From Rhizobiaceae bacterium (GTDB taxonomy: Bacteria > Pseudomonadota > Alphaproteobacteria > Rhizobiales > Rhizobiaceae), in assembly GCA_013214695.1 (NCBI GenBank), contig JABSRX010000083.1:1-36968 (forward strand): a stretch of 36,968 bases of DNA, read 5' to 3'. The notes beneath the pieces are model-generated. The model worked only from the letters and a program-made list of their open reading frames with translations. It made no database searches and was not told the origin of the DNA. Below are positions 36,329 to 36,968 of this stretch, piece by piece. How positions within the stretch are numbered: position 1 is the first letter of the stretch; every line of letters begins with the position of its first letter. The translations under genes and the position numbers were made by a program.

Positions 36329-36514
36329 CTAGTCCTCCAGCGGCCTTGCTTCAGAAATCAACAAAATCGGCACGCCATCGCGCACCGGGTAAGCGAGCTT
36401 GGCCTTTTTGGAGATCAGTTCCTGAGCCGCCTCGTCATAGTCGAGCGCCCCTTTGGTTTGCGGACAGACCAGAAGCTCCAGCATTTTCACGTCAAGGAGG
36501 GGGTCGTCAGCCAA
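36329..36514 (-). CDS. Trm112-family protein (UPF0434)
   Basis: 61 residues. Small protein of the Trm112/YcaR family; eukaryotic and archaeal Trm112 activates methyltransferases, while the bacterial role is poorly defined. [14 protein letters not shown] replaces the zinc-type CPxCxxxL with a single Cys, followed by [21 protein letters not shown], the core family motif. The single-cysteine form appears common in alphaproteobacteria. It follows the Lon-domain gene by 8 bp on the same strand, so the two are co-transcribed. Confidence 0.9.
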   Translation of the reverse strand: MADDPLLDVKMLELLVCPQTKGALDYDEAAQELISKKAKLAYPVRDGVPILLISEARPLED

Positions 36515-36522
36515 AAGCGTTC

Positions 36523-36968
36523 CTATTGCAATGTGCCGGAGGTGTCACCGGCTTCACGGGCCAGCATGATTTCGGTAATGGCCACCAGTGTTTCCGCGCG
36601 GGTTTTCAGATCTGGGGCCTCGAGAAGCGCCTGCTTTTCAGCGGGACCGTATGGGCTCATCATTGACAGGGTGTTGACCAGCGTCTCCGTGCCGGCTTCG
36701 CTCACGCCTTCCCAGTCGGCCTCCATGTCATTGGCTTCCAGGAACTGCTTGAAAGTACGCAACAAGCCATCGCGGTCGACGGCGCGGGCGGCCTCAACAT
36801 TCTCCACCAGATCGTCACCAAATCCGGCCACTTCGGCGACCCGATACCCGTTCACACCGGGACCCTCCTGCATGACGCGAAAACGGCAAACGCCCGCCAG
36901 ATTGACAATGATGCGGCCATCACCGGTTTCCTGAAACGCGGTTATCCGTCCCATGCATCCCACATCAC
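36523..36968 (-). CDS. LON peptidase substrate-binding domain protein, 3' part
   Basis: Partial; the gene continues past the window end. The visible 148 codons begin in the middle of the Lon N-domain: [30 protein letters not shown] is its characteristic IGxxGRI...L.G..RF block. A helical part follows, with [32 protein letters not shown], the bundle that ends the domain. No AAA or protease domain follows, so this is the stand-alone form common in rhizobia rather than Lon itself. Trm112-family gene follows after 8 bp. Confidence 0.9.
   Translation of the reverse strand, partial: DVGCMGRITAFQETGDGRIIVNLAGVCRFRVMQEGPGVNGYRVAEVAGFGDDLVENVEAARAVDRDGLLRTFKQFLEANDMEADWEGVSEAGTETLVNTLSMMSPYGPAEKQALLEAPDLKTRAETLVAITEIMLAREAGDTSGTLQ

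Overview
The window looks like a chromosomal core-metabolism segment of an alphaproteobacterium, most probably a member of the Hyphomicrobiales (Rhizobiales). Support: an mdh-sucCD-sucAB cluster followed by a short-chain dehydrogenase, an sdhCDAB locus, a Brucella-type Omp19 lipoprotein, ZapE, and a ubiH-like/tesB/glnK/amtB neighbourhood. No rRNA, tRNA, CRISPR array, transposase or phage block was recognised. The two ends are cut genes.

Layout. 1-8.7 kb (minus strand): TCA-cycle operon read mdh, sucC, an unknown exported protein, sucD, sucA, sucB, then the start of a short-chain dehydrogenase whose reading frame turns into a RecD2-like helicase sequence at the window edge. 8.9-11.6 kb (minus): zapE, omp19-like lipoprotein, exported msrA. 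11.8-17.1 kb (plus): an NAD-dependent epimerase/reductase, then sdhC, sdhD, sdhA and sdhB, with a T4-type lysozyme gene on the opposite strand between sdhA and sdhB. 17.2-19.8 kb: GlsB/YeaQ membrane protein, TerB-like protein, class I glutamine amidotransferase, and a convergent LacI-family repressor. 20.1-26.3 kb: a signalling block with an HD-domain protein, a CyaB1-like GAF-GAF-PAS adenylate cyclase co-transcribed with an exactly periodic coiled-coil protein, and a six-TM GGDEF-EAL protein. 26.3-29.6 kb: cyclase-family hydrolase, a membrane coiled-coil protein, a small zinc-ribbon protein, and a cyclopropane-fatty-acid synthase preceded by a perfect FNR/FixK box. 29.6-34 kb (minus): a second ammonium transporter, the glnK-amtB operon and tesB. 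34.1-37 kb: a UbiH/COQ6-family monooxygenase, a class III cyclase gene broken by an in-frame TAG, a Trm112-family protein and the 3' part of a Lon-substrate-binding-domain protein.

How it fits together. Malate dehydrogenase, succinyl-CoA synthetase, 2-oxoglutarate dehydrogenase and succinate dehydrogenase cover 2-oxoglutarate to succinate to fumarate, and malate to oxaloacetate, and sdh also feeds the quinone pool. The glnK-amtB and amt genes handle ammonium and each has a sigma-54-like -24/-12 element with an unusual -12. The most unusual material is the 36-residue-periodic coiled-coil protein coupled to the tandem-GAF cyclase, the unknown periplasmic gene coupled inside the sucCD pair, the antisense lysozyme splitting sdhA from sdhB, the nonsense-split second cyclase, and the possible chimeric junction at the window start.
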